Below are positions 47,840 to 56,525 of a stretch of DNA of 64,000 nucleotides, piece by piece. The translations under genes were made by a program, and so were the position numbers. The first letter of the stretch is position 1. Every line of letters starts with the position of its first letter. This stretch comes from Micromonospora sp. R77. GTDB taxonomy: Bacteria > Actinomycetota > Actinomycetes > Mycobacteriales > Micromonosporaceae. Below the pieces are notes generated by a model that had not been told where the DNA came from, made no database searches, and worked only from the letters and a program-made list of their open reading frames with translations. The stretch covers positions 4,216,001 to 4,280,000 of the forward strand of contig NZ_JALDST010000001.1 of the NCBI RefSeq assembly GCF_022747945.1, given 5' to 3'.

Positions 47840-48328
47840 GTGACCGTCTACACCCCCCGACGCGCCGCCCGGGTGCTGCTCGTCGACGCGGCCGACCGGG
47901 TGCTGCTCTTCGCCGGCACCGACCCGGCCCGGCCCGGCCACGACTACTGGTTCACCCCGGGCGGCGGGCTCGACCCGGGGGAGAGCCCGGCCGACGGCGC
48001 GGTCCGGGAGCTGGCCGAGGAGACCGGGCTGCGGCTCGCCCCGGCCGAGCTGGGCGCGCCGGTCTGGTCCGAGACGACCGAGTTCCCGTTCGACGGCGTC
48101 TGGTACCGGCAGGAGCAGGAGTACTTCCTGGTCCGGGTGCCGGCCTGGGAGGTGGACACCGCGGGCTTCAACGAGATCGAGCGGGCCAGCGTCTCCGGCC
48201 ACCGCTGGTGGCCGCTGGCCGAGCTGGCCGACACCGACGAACGCTACTACCCGACGGAGCTGCCGGCGCTGCTCGGCCGGGTGCTCGCCGCCGGTCCGCC
48301 GGCCGTTACCGGGGAGGCGCCGTGCTGA
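47840..48328 (+). CDS. NUDIX hydrolase
   Basis: The 162-residue protein has an intact Nudix box: GGGLDPGES, then REL and AEETG in the required GX5EX7REUXEEXGU spacing (about residues 41-63). NUDIX enzymes hydrolyse nucleoside diphosphates linked to another group; the substrate is not evident. The GTG start follows lepB by 48 bp. The last 7 bases overlap the rnhB start (GTGCTGA), so it is part of the lepB-rnhB group. Confidence 0.9.
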   Translation: MTVYTPRRAARVLLVDAADRVLLFAGTDPARPGHDYWFTPGGGLDPGESPADGAVRELAEETGLRLAPAELGAPVWSETTEFPFDGVWYRQEQEYFLVRVPAWEVDTAGFNEIERASVSGHRWWPLAELADTDERYYPTELPALLGRVLAAGPPAVTGEAPC

Positions 48329-49134
48329 CGCCGCCGCGTACCGTGGTGCGCCGCGACGGTGGCCTCTACGCGCTGGAGCGTGCCCTGCAACGGCGGGGCT
48401 TCCGGCACGTGGCGGGCGCGGACGAGGCCGGGCGGGGTGCCTGCGCGGGGCCCCTGGTGGCCGCCGCGGCGGTGCTGCCCGAGGGGCGGCGCGGCGAGAT
48501 CGACGGGTTGGCCGACTCCAAGCTGCTCACCCCCGCCAGCCGGGAGCGGATCTACGCGGAGGTCGTCGACCGGGCCCTGGCGTACGCGGTGGTGGTCATC
48601 CCCGCCGAGGAGGTGGACGCGCGCGGGCTGCACGTGTGCAACCTGGCGGCGATGCGGCGGGCGCTCGCCTCGCTGACCACCCGCCCGGAGTACGTGCTGA
48701 CCGACGGCTTCGGCGTCGACGGCCTGGACGTGCCGGGGCTGGCGGTCTGGAAGGGCGACCGGGTGGCCGCCTGCGTGGCGGCGGCCAGTGTGCTCGCCAA
48801 GGTCACCCGGGACCGGCTGATGGTGGAGCTGGACGGGCACTACCCCGGTTACGGGTTCGCCGAGCACAAGGGTTACATCACGCCGGAGCACACCGCGGCG
48901 CTGCGGGAGCACGGGCCGTGCCGGGAGCATCGCTTCTCGTACGTGAACGTGGCGGCGATCTCCGGCCGCGACGGGCGTCCGCCCCGGTCCCGGCGTCCGG
49001 TGACCGACAGCGCGGACGAGCCGATGGCGCACTCCGGCGCGCCAGGGGGTACCGTCGGCGTGGCGTTGGGCGAGCAGCCTCGACCTCCGGCACCGGTGGG
49101 GGAAGATGTGGTCATGGAAGGCGGAGTGCGATGA
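48322..49134 (+). CDS. rnhB: ribonuclease HII
   Basis: RNase HII cuts RNA in RNA-DNA hybrids and removes misincorporated ribonucleotides. The GTG at 48322 gives 270 residues. Catalytic motifs are VAGADEAGRG (Asp, Glu), DSKLL, and LTDGF with the third Asp. The family segment AASVLAKVTRDRLM is followed by YGFAEHKGY and a C-terminal HRFSYVNV. The last ~50 residues after this are low-complexity and poorly conserved. The stop overlaps the DUF2469 start (ATGA). Confidence 0.95.
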   Translation: MLTPPRTVVRRDGGLYALERALQRRGFRHVAGADEAGRGACAGPLVAAAAVLPEGRRGEIDGLADSKLLTPASRERIYAEVVDRALAYAVVVIPAEEVDARGLHVCNLAAMRRALASLTTRPEYVLTDGFGVDGLDVPGLAVWKGDRVAACVAAASVLAKVTRDRLMVELDGHYPGYGFAEHKGYITPEHTAALREHGPCREHRFSYVNVAAISGRDGRPPRSRRPVTDSADEPMAHSGAPGGTVGVALGEQPRPPAPVGEDVVMEGGVR

Positions 49135-49454
49135 GCGCGGAAGATCTCGAGAAGTACGAGACCGAGATGGAGCTGCAGCTCTACCGGGAGTACCGCGACA
49201 TTGTCCGCCAGTTCTCCTACGTGGTGGAGACCGAGCGCCGCTTCTACCTGGCGAACCAGGTCGACCTGCACGTGCGTAACTCGGACGGCGAGGTCTACTT
49301 CGAGGTCGAGATGCACGACGCCTGGGTGTGGGACATGTACCGTCCCGCCCGGTTCGTCAAGAACGTCCGGGTGATGACGTTCAAGGACGTGAATGTCGAG
49401 GAGCTCGAAAAGCCCGACATCTCCCTTCCCGCAGATTCCGGATTCGGCGGCTGA
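49131..49454 (+). CDS. DUF2469 family protein
   Basis: The 107-residue acidic protein (MSAEDLEKYETEMELQLYREYRD..., ending in ISLPADSGFGG) belongs to DUF2469. This actinobacterial family is almost always encoded next to rnhB (Rv2901c in M. tuberculosis). It shows a helical N-terminus and aromatic-rich EVYFEVEMHDAWVWDMYRP. Function is unknown; tight coupling with RNase HII hints at a nucleic-acid role but nothing more can be said. Confidence 0.93.
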   Translation: MSAEDLEKYETEMELQLYREYRDIVRQFSYVVETERRFYLANQVDLHVRNSDGEVYFEVEMHDAWVWDMYRPARFVKNVRVMTFKDVNVEELEKPDISLPADSGFGG

Positions 49455-49491
49455 CCCAGGCGTCCAGGGCGGTCCGGCCCCCGGCGGCCGG

Positions 49492-50598
49492 TCACTCCGC
49501 CGGCACCACCACCTCGACCCGCTGCACCAGGTTGTTGGCGAAGCCACCCCGGTTCCACGGCTGCTCGACCGGCTGGCTCCGCCCCGAGGCGTCGGTCGCC
49601 CGCGCGCCCAGCGTCCAGCGCCCCGGCACCGCGTTCCAGTCGTAGCGCCACCGCCGCCAGGCCCACGGCCCCCCGGTCGGCTCGTCCAGCTCGGCGGGTC
49701 CCCAGCTGACGCCGCCGTCGACGGTCACCTCCACCGCGACGACCGGCGCGTGACCCGACCAGGCCCGACCGTCCACCGTGCACGGCCCGGGGCGCAGCAC
49801 GCGGGTCCGCGACATGAAGTCCGGGAAACCCGGCGGCCGGACCAGCGCCCGCGGCTCGATCCGGGTCACCGGGGTGCCCGGGTCGTCGGCGTCCCGCCGC
49901 AGCCGGTAGGCGACCGCGTTCTGGTAGCCGTCGAACGGCGTTGTCGACACCCGGATGTTCCGCAGCCACTTCACGTGCGCCATGCCGTACCAGCCGGGCA
50001 CGATCAGCCGTAGCGGTGCCCCGTGCTGCGGCAGCAGCGGAGCGCCGTTCATCTCGTACGCCAGCAGCACCTCCTCGCGGAGCGCGTCCGCGACCGGCAG
50101 CGCCCGCTGGTAGTCCTGCTCGACCCCGCGTTCCACGCCGTGGTCGACGCCGGTGAAGACCACGTCCACCGCGTCGGTCGCCAGCCCCGCCTCGCGCAGC
50201 AGCGGCGCGAGCGGGGTGCCGGTCCACTCGGCGTTGCCGACCGCCTCCACCAGCCACGGCTGGCTGACCGGACGCGGATGCAGCAGCGCCCGTCCGTTGC
50301 CGGCGCACTCCAGGGTGACCCGGTGGGTGACCCGGGGCCGCTGCCGCAGGGCCGCCAGGTCGAGGGTGAGCGGCCGGTCCACCGCCCCGTCCACGGTCAG
50401 CGTGTGCGCGGCCGGGTCCACGTCCGGGATGTCGTAGTGGATGAGCAGGTAGTGCAGGCCCGCCGGGGTGACGTCGTAGCGCAGCGCCTCCAGCGGGATG
50501 CCGTGGTTGCGCGCGGCGAGTTGCAGCTCCTCGACGCTGATCGCCTCGTCCGGCCCGGCGACCCGGGACGGCCGGCTGACATCGTCCACAGTGCTCAC
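49492..50598 (-). CDS. sulfite oxidase-like molybdopterin oxidoreductase
   Basis: The GTG at 50598 gives 368 residues. The molybdopterin-binding domain of the sulfite oxidase family shows LECAGNGR with the molybdenum-ligating Cys98, AEWTGTPLAPLL, GVDHG and MAHVKWL. The C-terminal part is the Mo-co oxidoreductase dimerisation domain (VEVTVDGGVSWGPAEL, GARATDASGRSQP). There is no haem domain and no signal peptide, so an intracellular enzyme resembling SorA/SoxC-type catalytic subunits is likely. Its start overlaps the stop of the upstream methyltransferase by 4 bp. Sulfite as substrate is not certain. Confidence 0.88.
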   Translation of the reverse strand: MSTVDDVSRPSRVAGPDEAISVEELQLAARNHGIPLEALRYDVTPAGLHYLLIHYDIPDVDPAAHTLTVDGAVDRPLTLDLAALRQRPRVTHRVTLECAGNGRALLHPRPVSQPWLVEAVGNAEWTGTPLAPLLREAGLATDAVDVVFTGVDHGVERGVEQDYQRALPVADALREEVLLAYEMNGAPLLPQHGAPLRLIVPGWYGMAHVKWLRNIRVSTTPFDGYQNAVAYRLRRDADDPGTPVTRIEPRALVRPPGFPDFMSRTRVLRPGPCTVDGRAWSGHAPVVAVEVTVDGGVSWGPAELDEPTGGPWAWRRWRYDWNAVPGRWTLGARATDASGRSQPVEQPWNRGGFANNLVQRVEVVVPAE

Positions 50599-51248
50599 TT
50601 CTGCTCCTCCGGGCGGTCGTCGCCGACGAACTCGAACATCCTCGTACCGGCCGCCAGGGGTCGGGGCGGGCCGGTGAGGCGGTGCACCCCGACGCCGACC
50701 CCGTCGGCCGGGCTGCTCACCGCCACCGGCGTGAAACCCGCCTCGGCGAACCAGTCGCAGATCGTCGGCACCAGGTCCGGTTCGCGCCGGTGCCGGGTCC
50801 AGAAGACGGTGCCGCCGGTCGCGCAGAGGGCGGCGCAGTGCCCCACCGTCGCCCGGACGTCCGCGTCGGGGATGTTGCCGAACACCCCGCACACCAGGAC
50901 GAGGTCCGCGGGCGTCAGGTCGGCGTACCGGTCGGTCTGCGCGGCGTCGCCCGCCACCACCTCGACGGCGGTGAGACCGGCCCGCGCGGCGGCCGCCCGG
51001 GCCACCTCGACGTTGCGCGGGTCCAACTCGACGAGGCGGGCGGTGACGTCGTCGCGGCGCGGGTGGTCGGCGAGCACCGGGATCAGGTCCCGGCCCTGGC
51101 CGGCGCAGAGGCTGATCGCCCGCAGCGGTCCCGGCGGCGCTTGGTCCAGCGCCTCCGCGATGCGCTGCCGCAGCTCGGTCAGGCGGCGGGAGAGCGGGGA
51201 GTCCGGGCGGTCGTAGTCGTCGTGCCAGGCGTACCAGTCCCGAGTCAC
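50595..51248 (-). CDS. class I SAM-dependent methyltransferase
   Basis: The 217-residue protein shows the Rossmann methyltransferase fold with motif I ISLCAGQGRDL (near residue 46), an acidic LVELDPRN after strand 2, and VVAGDAAQTDRY and LVLVCGVFGNIPD further on. The N-terminus DWYAWHDDYDRPDSPLSRRL is shared by a family of small actinobacterial methyltransferases. It is translationally coupled to the sulfite oxidase-like gene, so the two may act in one pathway. The substrate is unknown. Confidence 0.85.
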   Translation of the reverse strand: MTRDWYAWHDDYDRPDSPLSRRLTELRQRIAEALDQAPPGPLRAISLCAGQGRDLIPVLADHPRRDDVTARLVELDPRNVEVARAAAARAGLTAVEVVAGDAAQTDRYADLTPADLVLVCGVFGNIPDADVRATVGHCAALCATGGTVFWTRHRREPDLVPTICDWFAEAGFTPVAVSSPADGVGVGVHRLTGPPRPLAAGTRMFEFVGDDRPEEQK

Positions 51249-51387
51249 CCGGTCAGCATAGGTCCTCGGCGTCCCGCCCCTTAACAGATCAACCGGCCGC
51301 CCGGGGGTCGTCCACAGGCCGACCGTCGTCCACAGTCGGCGGTGCGCGCGCTGGTGTGGGCGGAGGTCGTCGGGGCAGGCTGCGGAT

Positions 51388-52233
51388 GTGCGGATGCTGT
51401 CCCGGCCGGTTGTCGCGGCCCACCTCGTACTCCTGTCGGTGCTGTCGGCGTCGGCCCCGCCGGCCGTCGCGGGCGAAGCATCCGCCGTCGGGGCGTCGTC
51501 CCGGCTTCCCGCCCCCTTCCCGTGGGCGGCCGGTCCAGGGCTGTCCGGAGCGGGGCTGGTCGGGTCGGCGGCATCCGGTCCGGGGCCGGCCGGTGGAGGG
51601 TTGGCCGGGTCCTCGGGGTCCGGTGCAGGGCCGGCCAGGTCGTCGGGGGCCGGTGCGGTGCCGGCCGGGTCGGCGGGGTCGGCGGGGTCCGGTTCCGGGT
51701 CGGCCGCGTCGGCCGGGCCGGCCGGGTCCGGCTCGCGGATGTCCCGCGCCGGGGTGTTCGGCTGGCCGGTGCCGGGACCGCCGGTGCGGTGGTTCGATCC
51801 GCCGCCGCAGCCCTGGTTGCCGGGTCACCGCGGCGTCGACCTCGCCGCCCCCGCCGGCGCGCAGGTCCGCTCCGCCGGTCCGGGCGTGGTGCTCTTCGCC
51901 GGGCTGGTCGCCGGGCGTCCGGTGGTCACCGTCGGGCACGCCGACGGCCTCCGCACCACCTACGAGCCGGTCCGTCCCACCGTGCTGCCCGGTGCCCGGG
52001 TGGTCGCCGGCACGCCGCTCGGTGTGCTGCTCGCCGGGCACGCCGGCTGCCCGGCGGCGGCCTGCCTGCACTGGGGGTTGCGCCGGGACCGCGACTACCT
52101 GGACCCGCTGACGCTGCTCGGCCTCGGTCCGGTCCGGCTGTTGCCGCTCGACGCCGGCTCCGCCGGTCAGCCCTGGGCGAGCAACGCGGGCAGCCGGACG
52201 GCGAGCCGGTCGTACTCGTCCGGCGTGTTGTAG
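51388..52233 (+). CDS. secreted M23 (LytM-like) peptidase with Gly/Ser-rich linker
   Basis: The ~280-residue protein has a signal peptide ending ...APPAVA. A very long Gly/Ser/Ala/Pro linker follows (about residues 30-117), then a C-terminal M23 domain. Zinc-binding motifs are HRGVDLAAP (HxxxD) and CLHWGLR, the HxG form in place of the HxH of lysostaphin-type enzymes. The changed motif may mean a weakly active or scaffold LytM factor. Either GTG 51388 or ATG 51394 is the start. Its last 67 bp overlap the 3' end of the convergent aminotransferase gene. Confidence 0.85.
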   Translation: MRMLSRPVVAAHLVLLSVLSASAPPAVAGEASAVGASSRLPAPFPWAAGPGLSGAGLVGSAASGPGPAGGGLAGSSGSGAGPARSSGAGAVPAGSAGSAGSGSGSAASAGPAGSGSRMSRAGVFGWPVPGPPVRWFDPPPQPWLPGHRGVDLAAPAGAQVRSAGPGVVLFAGLVAGRPVVTVGHADGLRTTYEPVRPTVLPGARVVAGTPLGVLLAGHAGCPAAACLHWGLRRDRDYLDPLTLLGLGPVRLLPLDAGSAGQPWASNAGSRTASRSYSSGVL

Positions 52234-53348
52234 ACCTGACCACAGAGGCGCAGCCAGCCCCGGCCGCGCCAGGACGCCACCGCCACCTCGGCGGCGAGCC
52301 GCTCGGCGATCCGGGCCCGCAGTGCCCGCGCCGCGTCCATCGAGGTGGCCACCCCGGGCGGGAGCGGCACCAGGCGCATGGCGACCGTCGGTCCGCCGGG
52401 CTCCGGCAGGTCGGCCGGCGCCACCCCGAGGCCGTCCCCGACCACCCGTTGGCCGTACGCGGCCAGGGCGGCGTTGTGCGCGCGTACCCGGTCGACGCCC
52501 AGGCTGCGCAGGGTGAACACGCCCACCGGTGCGGCCAGCCACGGCGTGTAGTCCAGGGTCGCCTGCCACTCCACCCGGCCCGGGAACCCCGCCTCCTGCT
52601 CCCACGAGACGACCAGCGGCTCGATCCGCTCCCGCCACTGCTCGGCGACCACCAGCGCGGCGGTGCCGCGCGGCGCGTACGCCCACTTGTGCAGGTTGCC
52701 CACCCAGAAGTCGGCGCCGATCGAGGCCACCGTGGTCGGCAGCATGCCCGGTGCGTGCGCCCCGTCGACCAGCACCGGCACCCCGTGCTCCCGGGCCACC
52801 CCCACGATCGCGGCCGTCGGGAACAGCCGGGCGGTGGGCGAGGTGACCTGGTCGACGATCAGCAGCCTGGTACGTCCGGGACGCAGCCCGTCCCGCACGA
52901 TCTGCACGAGTTCCTCGTCACCGGCGGTCAGCGGCACCGAGAGCGTCCGGGACACGGCGCCGGTCCGGCGGCACTCCCGGGCGACGGAGAAGCCGACCGC
53001 GCCGTACCCGTGGTCGGTGGTCAGCACCTCGTCACCCGGGCGCAGTCGCATCGACTGGAGCACCACCGCCACTCCGGTGGTGGCGTTGCCGACCAGCGCC
53101 GTGCCGTCCGGGTCGGCACCCAGGAACGCGGCCAGGTGCCGGCGGGTGTGGGCGATCCGGTCGGCCAGGCCCTGGCTGAAGAAGCGCAGCGGGTTCGCCT
53201 CCATCTCGTCGCGCAGCCGCTGCTGGGCCCGTTGCACGCCGACGGGCACCGCCCCGAACGAGCCGTGGTTCAGGTGACTGACCGACGGGTCGAGCGAGAA
53301 GAGCAGCCGAGCCCCCGGGATCGGCTCGGGCGGCTGCGGGACCGTCAT
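52167..53348 (-). CDS. class V aminotransferase (isopenicillin-N epimerase-like)
   Basis: The 393-residue PLP enzyme shows HLNHGSFGAVP at the N-terminus, NATTGVAVVLQS, the PLP Asp in VDGAHAPG, and the Schiff-base Lys in NLHKWAYAPRG. These are typical of the isopenicillin-N epimerase/cysteine desulfurase-like branch. Such proteins act as epimerases, lyases or hercynylcysteine-sulfoxide lyases (EgtE). The absence of other egt genes nearby leaves the role open. The coding 3' end overlaps the M23 gene antisense. Confidence 0.88.
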   Translation of the reverse strand: MTVPQPPEPIPGARLLFSLDPSVSHLNHGSFGAVPVGVQRAQQRLRDEMEANPLRFFSQGLADRIAHTRRHLAAFLGADPDGTALVGNATTGVAVVLQSMRLRPGDEVLTTDHGYGAVGFSVARECRRTGAVSRTLSVPLTAGDEELVQIVRDGLRPGRTRLLIVDQVTSPTARLFPTAAIVGVAREHGVPVLVDGAHAPGMLPTTVASIGADFWVGNLHKWAYAPRGTAALVVAEQWRERIEPLVVSWEQEAGFPGRVEWQATLDYTPWLAAPVGVFTLRSLGVDRVRAHNAALAAYGQRVVGDGLGVAPADLPEPGGPTVAMRLVPLPPGVATSMDAARALRARIAERLAAEVAVASWRGRGWLRLCGQVYNTPDEYDRLAVRLPALLAQG

Positions 53349-53481
53349 CCGCCGATCGTAGCCCGCCGTCGATCATCAACCCCCGCTTCGCGGCGGCTCA
53401 TCCCTGCCCCGCTCCACCCGGGCCACGACGTCCGGCCGGCTTCTGCCCGGCTTCCGGCTGGGCGCGGCCAGGGCCAGCCGG

Positions 53482-54548
53482 TCAGGCTCGTGGGTGCGCC
53501 TGGCGGTACGCGGCCCGCAGCCGCTCCACCGACACGTGGGTGTAGATCTGCGTGCTCGCCAGCGACGAGTGCCCGAGCAGTTCCTGCACCGCGCGCAGGT
53601 CCGCGCCTCCCTCCAGCAGGTGGGTGGCCGCCGAGTGGCGCAGCCCGTGCGGGCTGGTCCGGGGCAGTCCGGCGGCCTCGGCGTACCCGGCGACGATCCG
53701 GCGGGCGGTGGTCGGGTGGAGGCCGCCCCGCGCCCCGAGCAGCAGCGCCGCACCGGAGGCGGGACCGGCCAGGGCGGGCCTGCCCCGGCCCAGCCAGTCG
53801 TCCAGCGCGCGCTGCGCCGGCACCCCGTACGGGACGGCGCGTTCCCGACCGCCCTTGCCGAACACCCGCACCACCCGCCGCGCCTCGTCCACGTCGGTCA
53901 GGTCGAGGCCACACGCCTCGCTGATCCGTACCCCGGTGCCGTAGAGCAGTTCGAGCAGCGCGCGGTCCCGCAACAACACCGGTTCCGCCGCGCCGGCCGG
54001 AGAACCCCCGGTTGCTCGGACACCTCCCCGGTGCCCGGTGCTTCACCGGCGGCCGTGCCCGTGCCCGCTACCTCCCCGGTGGTCGTCCCGGTGTCCGGTG
54101 CCTCGCCGGCGGCGATCCGCCTGCCGGGTGCCTCGACCAGGGCGGCGGCCTGGTCGGCGCGGAGCACGGCAGGCAGCTCACGGTGTGCCCGGGGGCTGGC
54201 CAGCGGGGCGGCCACGTCGGCGGGCAGCACACCGGCCCGGTGCGCCCAGGCACTGAACGTGCGCGCCGAGGCAGCCCGGCGGGCCAGCGTGGTGCGGGCC
54301 GCGCCCAGGGTGCGCTGCTTGGCCAGCCAGCTGCGCAGCACCGACAGGTCGAGCTGCTCCGGCGCGGCGCAACCCATCCGCACGGCGTGGTCGAGCAGCG
54401 AGACCAGGTCGGTGACGTAGGCCCGGACGGTGTGTGCGGAACGGTTGCGGACCCGGGAGAGGTGGTCGGCGAAGTCGTCCACCGCCTCGCGCATCGCCGG
54501 GGGCAGAGCGGCGTGCGCCTCCCGGGTGCCGCCGTGCTCGCGGCTCAC
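53482..54548 (-). CDS. xerC: tyrosine recombinase XerC, frameshifted, with repetitive interdomain insert
   Basis: XerC/XerD resolve chromosome dimers at dif. The N-terminal core-binding domain ([23 protein letters not shown] onward, GTG start about 54548 or ATG 54494) and the catalytic domain are in different frames. One missing base in the C5 run at 54005-54009 explains this. Catalytic residues are all present: Arg in GVRISE, Lys in [16 protein letters not shown], and [14 protein letters not shown] with the nucleophile Tyr. Between the domains lies a ~50-residue Gly/Thr/Glu/Pro insert with near-repeats of GEAPGTG, much longer than usual. Repaired length is about 355 residues (usual about 300-320). 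Confidence 0.88.
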
Positions 54549-54941
54549 CACGGGACACGTCCACGGCCGACGGGGGAGCCGGCGTCGTCGCCCTCGGGGT
54601 ACGGCGGGGGTACCGCCCCGGCGCTGCTGTCGGCGGTCACCGGCCCAGCGTAAGGGCACGTCCGCACCGGGGCAGCCCGCCGGGCCGCCGGTGTCGGTGC
54701 CGGCTCCGACGGTGGCGTCGGGGGCTGGCTGGCGATGCCGGGACGGGAGAAAATACAGGGGCGAAGGGGGATCGCGGCGCGGGCGTGACGGGGCGCGGAC
54801 CGCCGCCGCTTCCCGTACAGAGGGCTGCTGCCGGGGACGGCCGAGGCGGCGCGCGCGGTGGGGACGGGCGCCGGGCCGGATGCGGCGACGGCCGCGGTGA
54901 TCTCGATCGCCACGAGCCGCCGACGGGAGAGGGGACCGACC
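54549..54941. other. 393-bp gap without a recognisable gene
   Basis: The gap lies between the xerC start and the next plus-strand gene. Frames here give only shadow peptides rich in Arg, Gly and Pro. It should contain the xerC promoter (minus) and the promoter of the small gene at 54942 (plus). I see no hairpin or repeat worth naming. Confidence 0.4.
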
Positions 54942-55283
54942 GTGGGTGTGGATGTCGTCCGCTACCGGCTGGTCCGGGCCGGTCCGAACCGACGCCGGGC
55001 GTCGTACGTGGCGGCCGAGGTGGTGGCCGATCCCGACGACGTGCTGCTGGAGCTGCTGAAGCGGGTGCGGGGCGGAGGTCGTACGCCGCTGCTGGACCGG
55101 ATCGACCCCCTCGGTGAGCTGGTGGTGGGCGCGGACGCGGTGCCGCAGCTGCTGGCGGACCTGCGCTGCCTGGCCGAGGCGGCCGAGGCACCGGCCGAGC
55201 GGGACCAGATCCGCCGGCTGGCGCTGCTGGCCCGCCGCTGCCTGCACCACCAGGACGTGGAGATCCGCTTCGAGGGCGACTGA
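54942..55283 (+). CDS. small hypothetical protein
   Basis: The GTG at 54942 gives a 113-residue soluble protein starting GVDVVRYRLVRAGPNRRRASYV. A middle part follows (VAAEVVADPDDVLLELLKRVR) and the end is HHQDVEIRFEGD. It has alternating strands and helices, no cysteines in motif order, no signal peptide. GGAGAGGGG upstream is an acceptable ribosome-binding site. It sits on the opposite strand between xerC and dprA. I do not recognise the family. Codon use and composition look coding. Confidence 0.65.
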   Translation: MGVDVVRYRLVRAGPNRRRASYVAAEVVADPDDVLLELLKRVRGGGRTPLLDRIDPLGELVVGADAVPQLLADLRCLAEAAEAPAERDQIRRLALLARRCLHHQDVEIRFEGD

Positions 55284-55316
55284 CCGGGTCGCGCCGGCCG
55301 CCGTGCCGCCGGGCTG

Positions 55317-56525
55317 TCACCCGGTGCTGCCCGTCGGGGTGCCGGTGGTCCGCCGGGTCGGGGGCGGGGCGAGGGCGTACCCGTCGTCCCGGCGTACCAC
55401 CATGGCCAGTTCCTCCAACATGGACAGCTTGCGCATCGCCGTGCGGACGTCCACCCCGGCCCGGGCGGCGAGGACGTCCAGCCCCAGCACGCCCCGCCGG
55501 GGCAGCGCCTCCAGCACCAGGGTCGCCTCGTCGTCGAGCCGGTCCCGTGGCTGCTCCGGGGTGCGCGCGGGCGGGGCGAGGTCGTACCCGATCCGCCCCA
55601 CCTCCTCCAGCACGTGCGCGACGCCGGTGACCAGCCGGGTCTTGGGCTGTTCGCGCAGCAGTTCGTGCGCGCCGACCGACATCGCGGAGGTGACCGGCCC
55701 CGGCACCACCATCGCGGTGCGGTTGAGGGCGATCGTGCGGTTCAGGGTCTGGGTGGCCCCGCTGCGGGCCGCCGCCTCGACCAGCACCGTGCCCCGGGTG
55801 CCGGCGGAGATGACCCGGTTGCGGATCAGGAACCGGGGTCGCAACGGCTCGGCGCCCGGCATCCACTCGCTCACCAGCAGGCCGGTCTCGGCGATCCGGT
55901 CGAAGAGCGCCGTGTTGCCCATCGGATAGGGGCGGTCGACCCCGCAGGCCAGCACGGCGACGGTCAACCCGCCGGCGGTCAGCGCGCCCCGGTGCGCGGC
56001 GGAGTCGATGCCGAAGGCGCCGCCGGACACCACCGTCCAGTCCCGGTCGGCCAGCCCGTAGCCCAGCTCGGTGGCGACGTGCGTGCCGTACGCGGTGGCG
56101 GCCCGGGCGCCGACCACGGCCACCGACCGGTCGAGCGCCTCCGCCAGGGGCCAGGCACCGCGCACCCAGAAGCAGAGGGGCGGGGCGGTCTCGATGTCGA
56201 CCCGGCGGTTGGCGCCGGACAGCACCAGTCGCCGCAGGTCCGCGACCGTGGCGGGCCACTCGTCTTCCTCGGGGGTGACGATCCGGGCGCCCAGCCGCGC
56301 GGTACGCGCCACCGCCCGCTCCGCCACCGCCCGGGCGTCACCGGCCGCCGACCGGGCCGCCACGGTCGCCCGCAGCCGGTCCTCCGGGGCCCCGCCGTCG
56401 AGGAGCAGCTCCAGCGCGTCGACCGGGCCGAGCCGGTCGACCAGCCGGTGCACCGACCAGGTGCCCGGTTCGGTGAGCCAGGTCAACGCCACCCGCGCCA
56501 GCAGGCGGGCCTCGGGGGTGCTCAC
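55317..56525 (-). CDS. dprA: DNA-processing protein DprA
   Basis: DprA protects incoming single-stranded DNA and loads RecA. The GTG at 56525 (overlapping the comM stop by 4 bp) gives 402 residues. The Rossmann-like domain shows VAVVGARAATAYG, TVVSGGAFGIDSAAHRGAL and RFLIRNRVISAGTRGTVLVEA, the family signature. An N-terminal SAM-like region and a C-terminal winged-helix (DRLDDEATLVLEALPRRG) flank it. The comM-dprA pair is conserved although competence is not known in this group. Confidence 0.95.
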   Translation of the reverse strand: MSTPEARLLARVALTWLTEPGTWSVHRLVDRLGPVDALELLLDGGAPEDRLRATVAARSAAGDARAVAERAVARTARLGARIVTPEEDEWPATVADLRRLVLSGANRRVDIETAPPLCFWVRGAWPLAEALDRSVAVVGARAATAYGTHVATELGYGLADRDWTVVSGGAFGIDSAAHRGALTAGGLTVAVLACGVDRPYPMGNTALFDRIAETGLLVSEWMPGAEPLRPRFLIRNRVISAGTRGTVLVEAAARSGATQTLNRTIALNRTAMVVPGPVTSAMSVGAHELLREQPKTRLVTGVAHVLEEVGRIGYDLAPPARTPEQPRDRLDDEATLVLEALPRRGVLGLDVLAARAGVDVRTAMRKLSMLEELAMVVRRDDGYALAPPPTRRTTGTPTGSTG

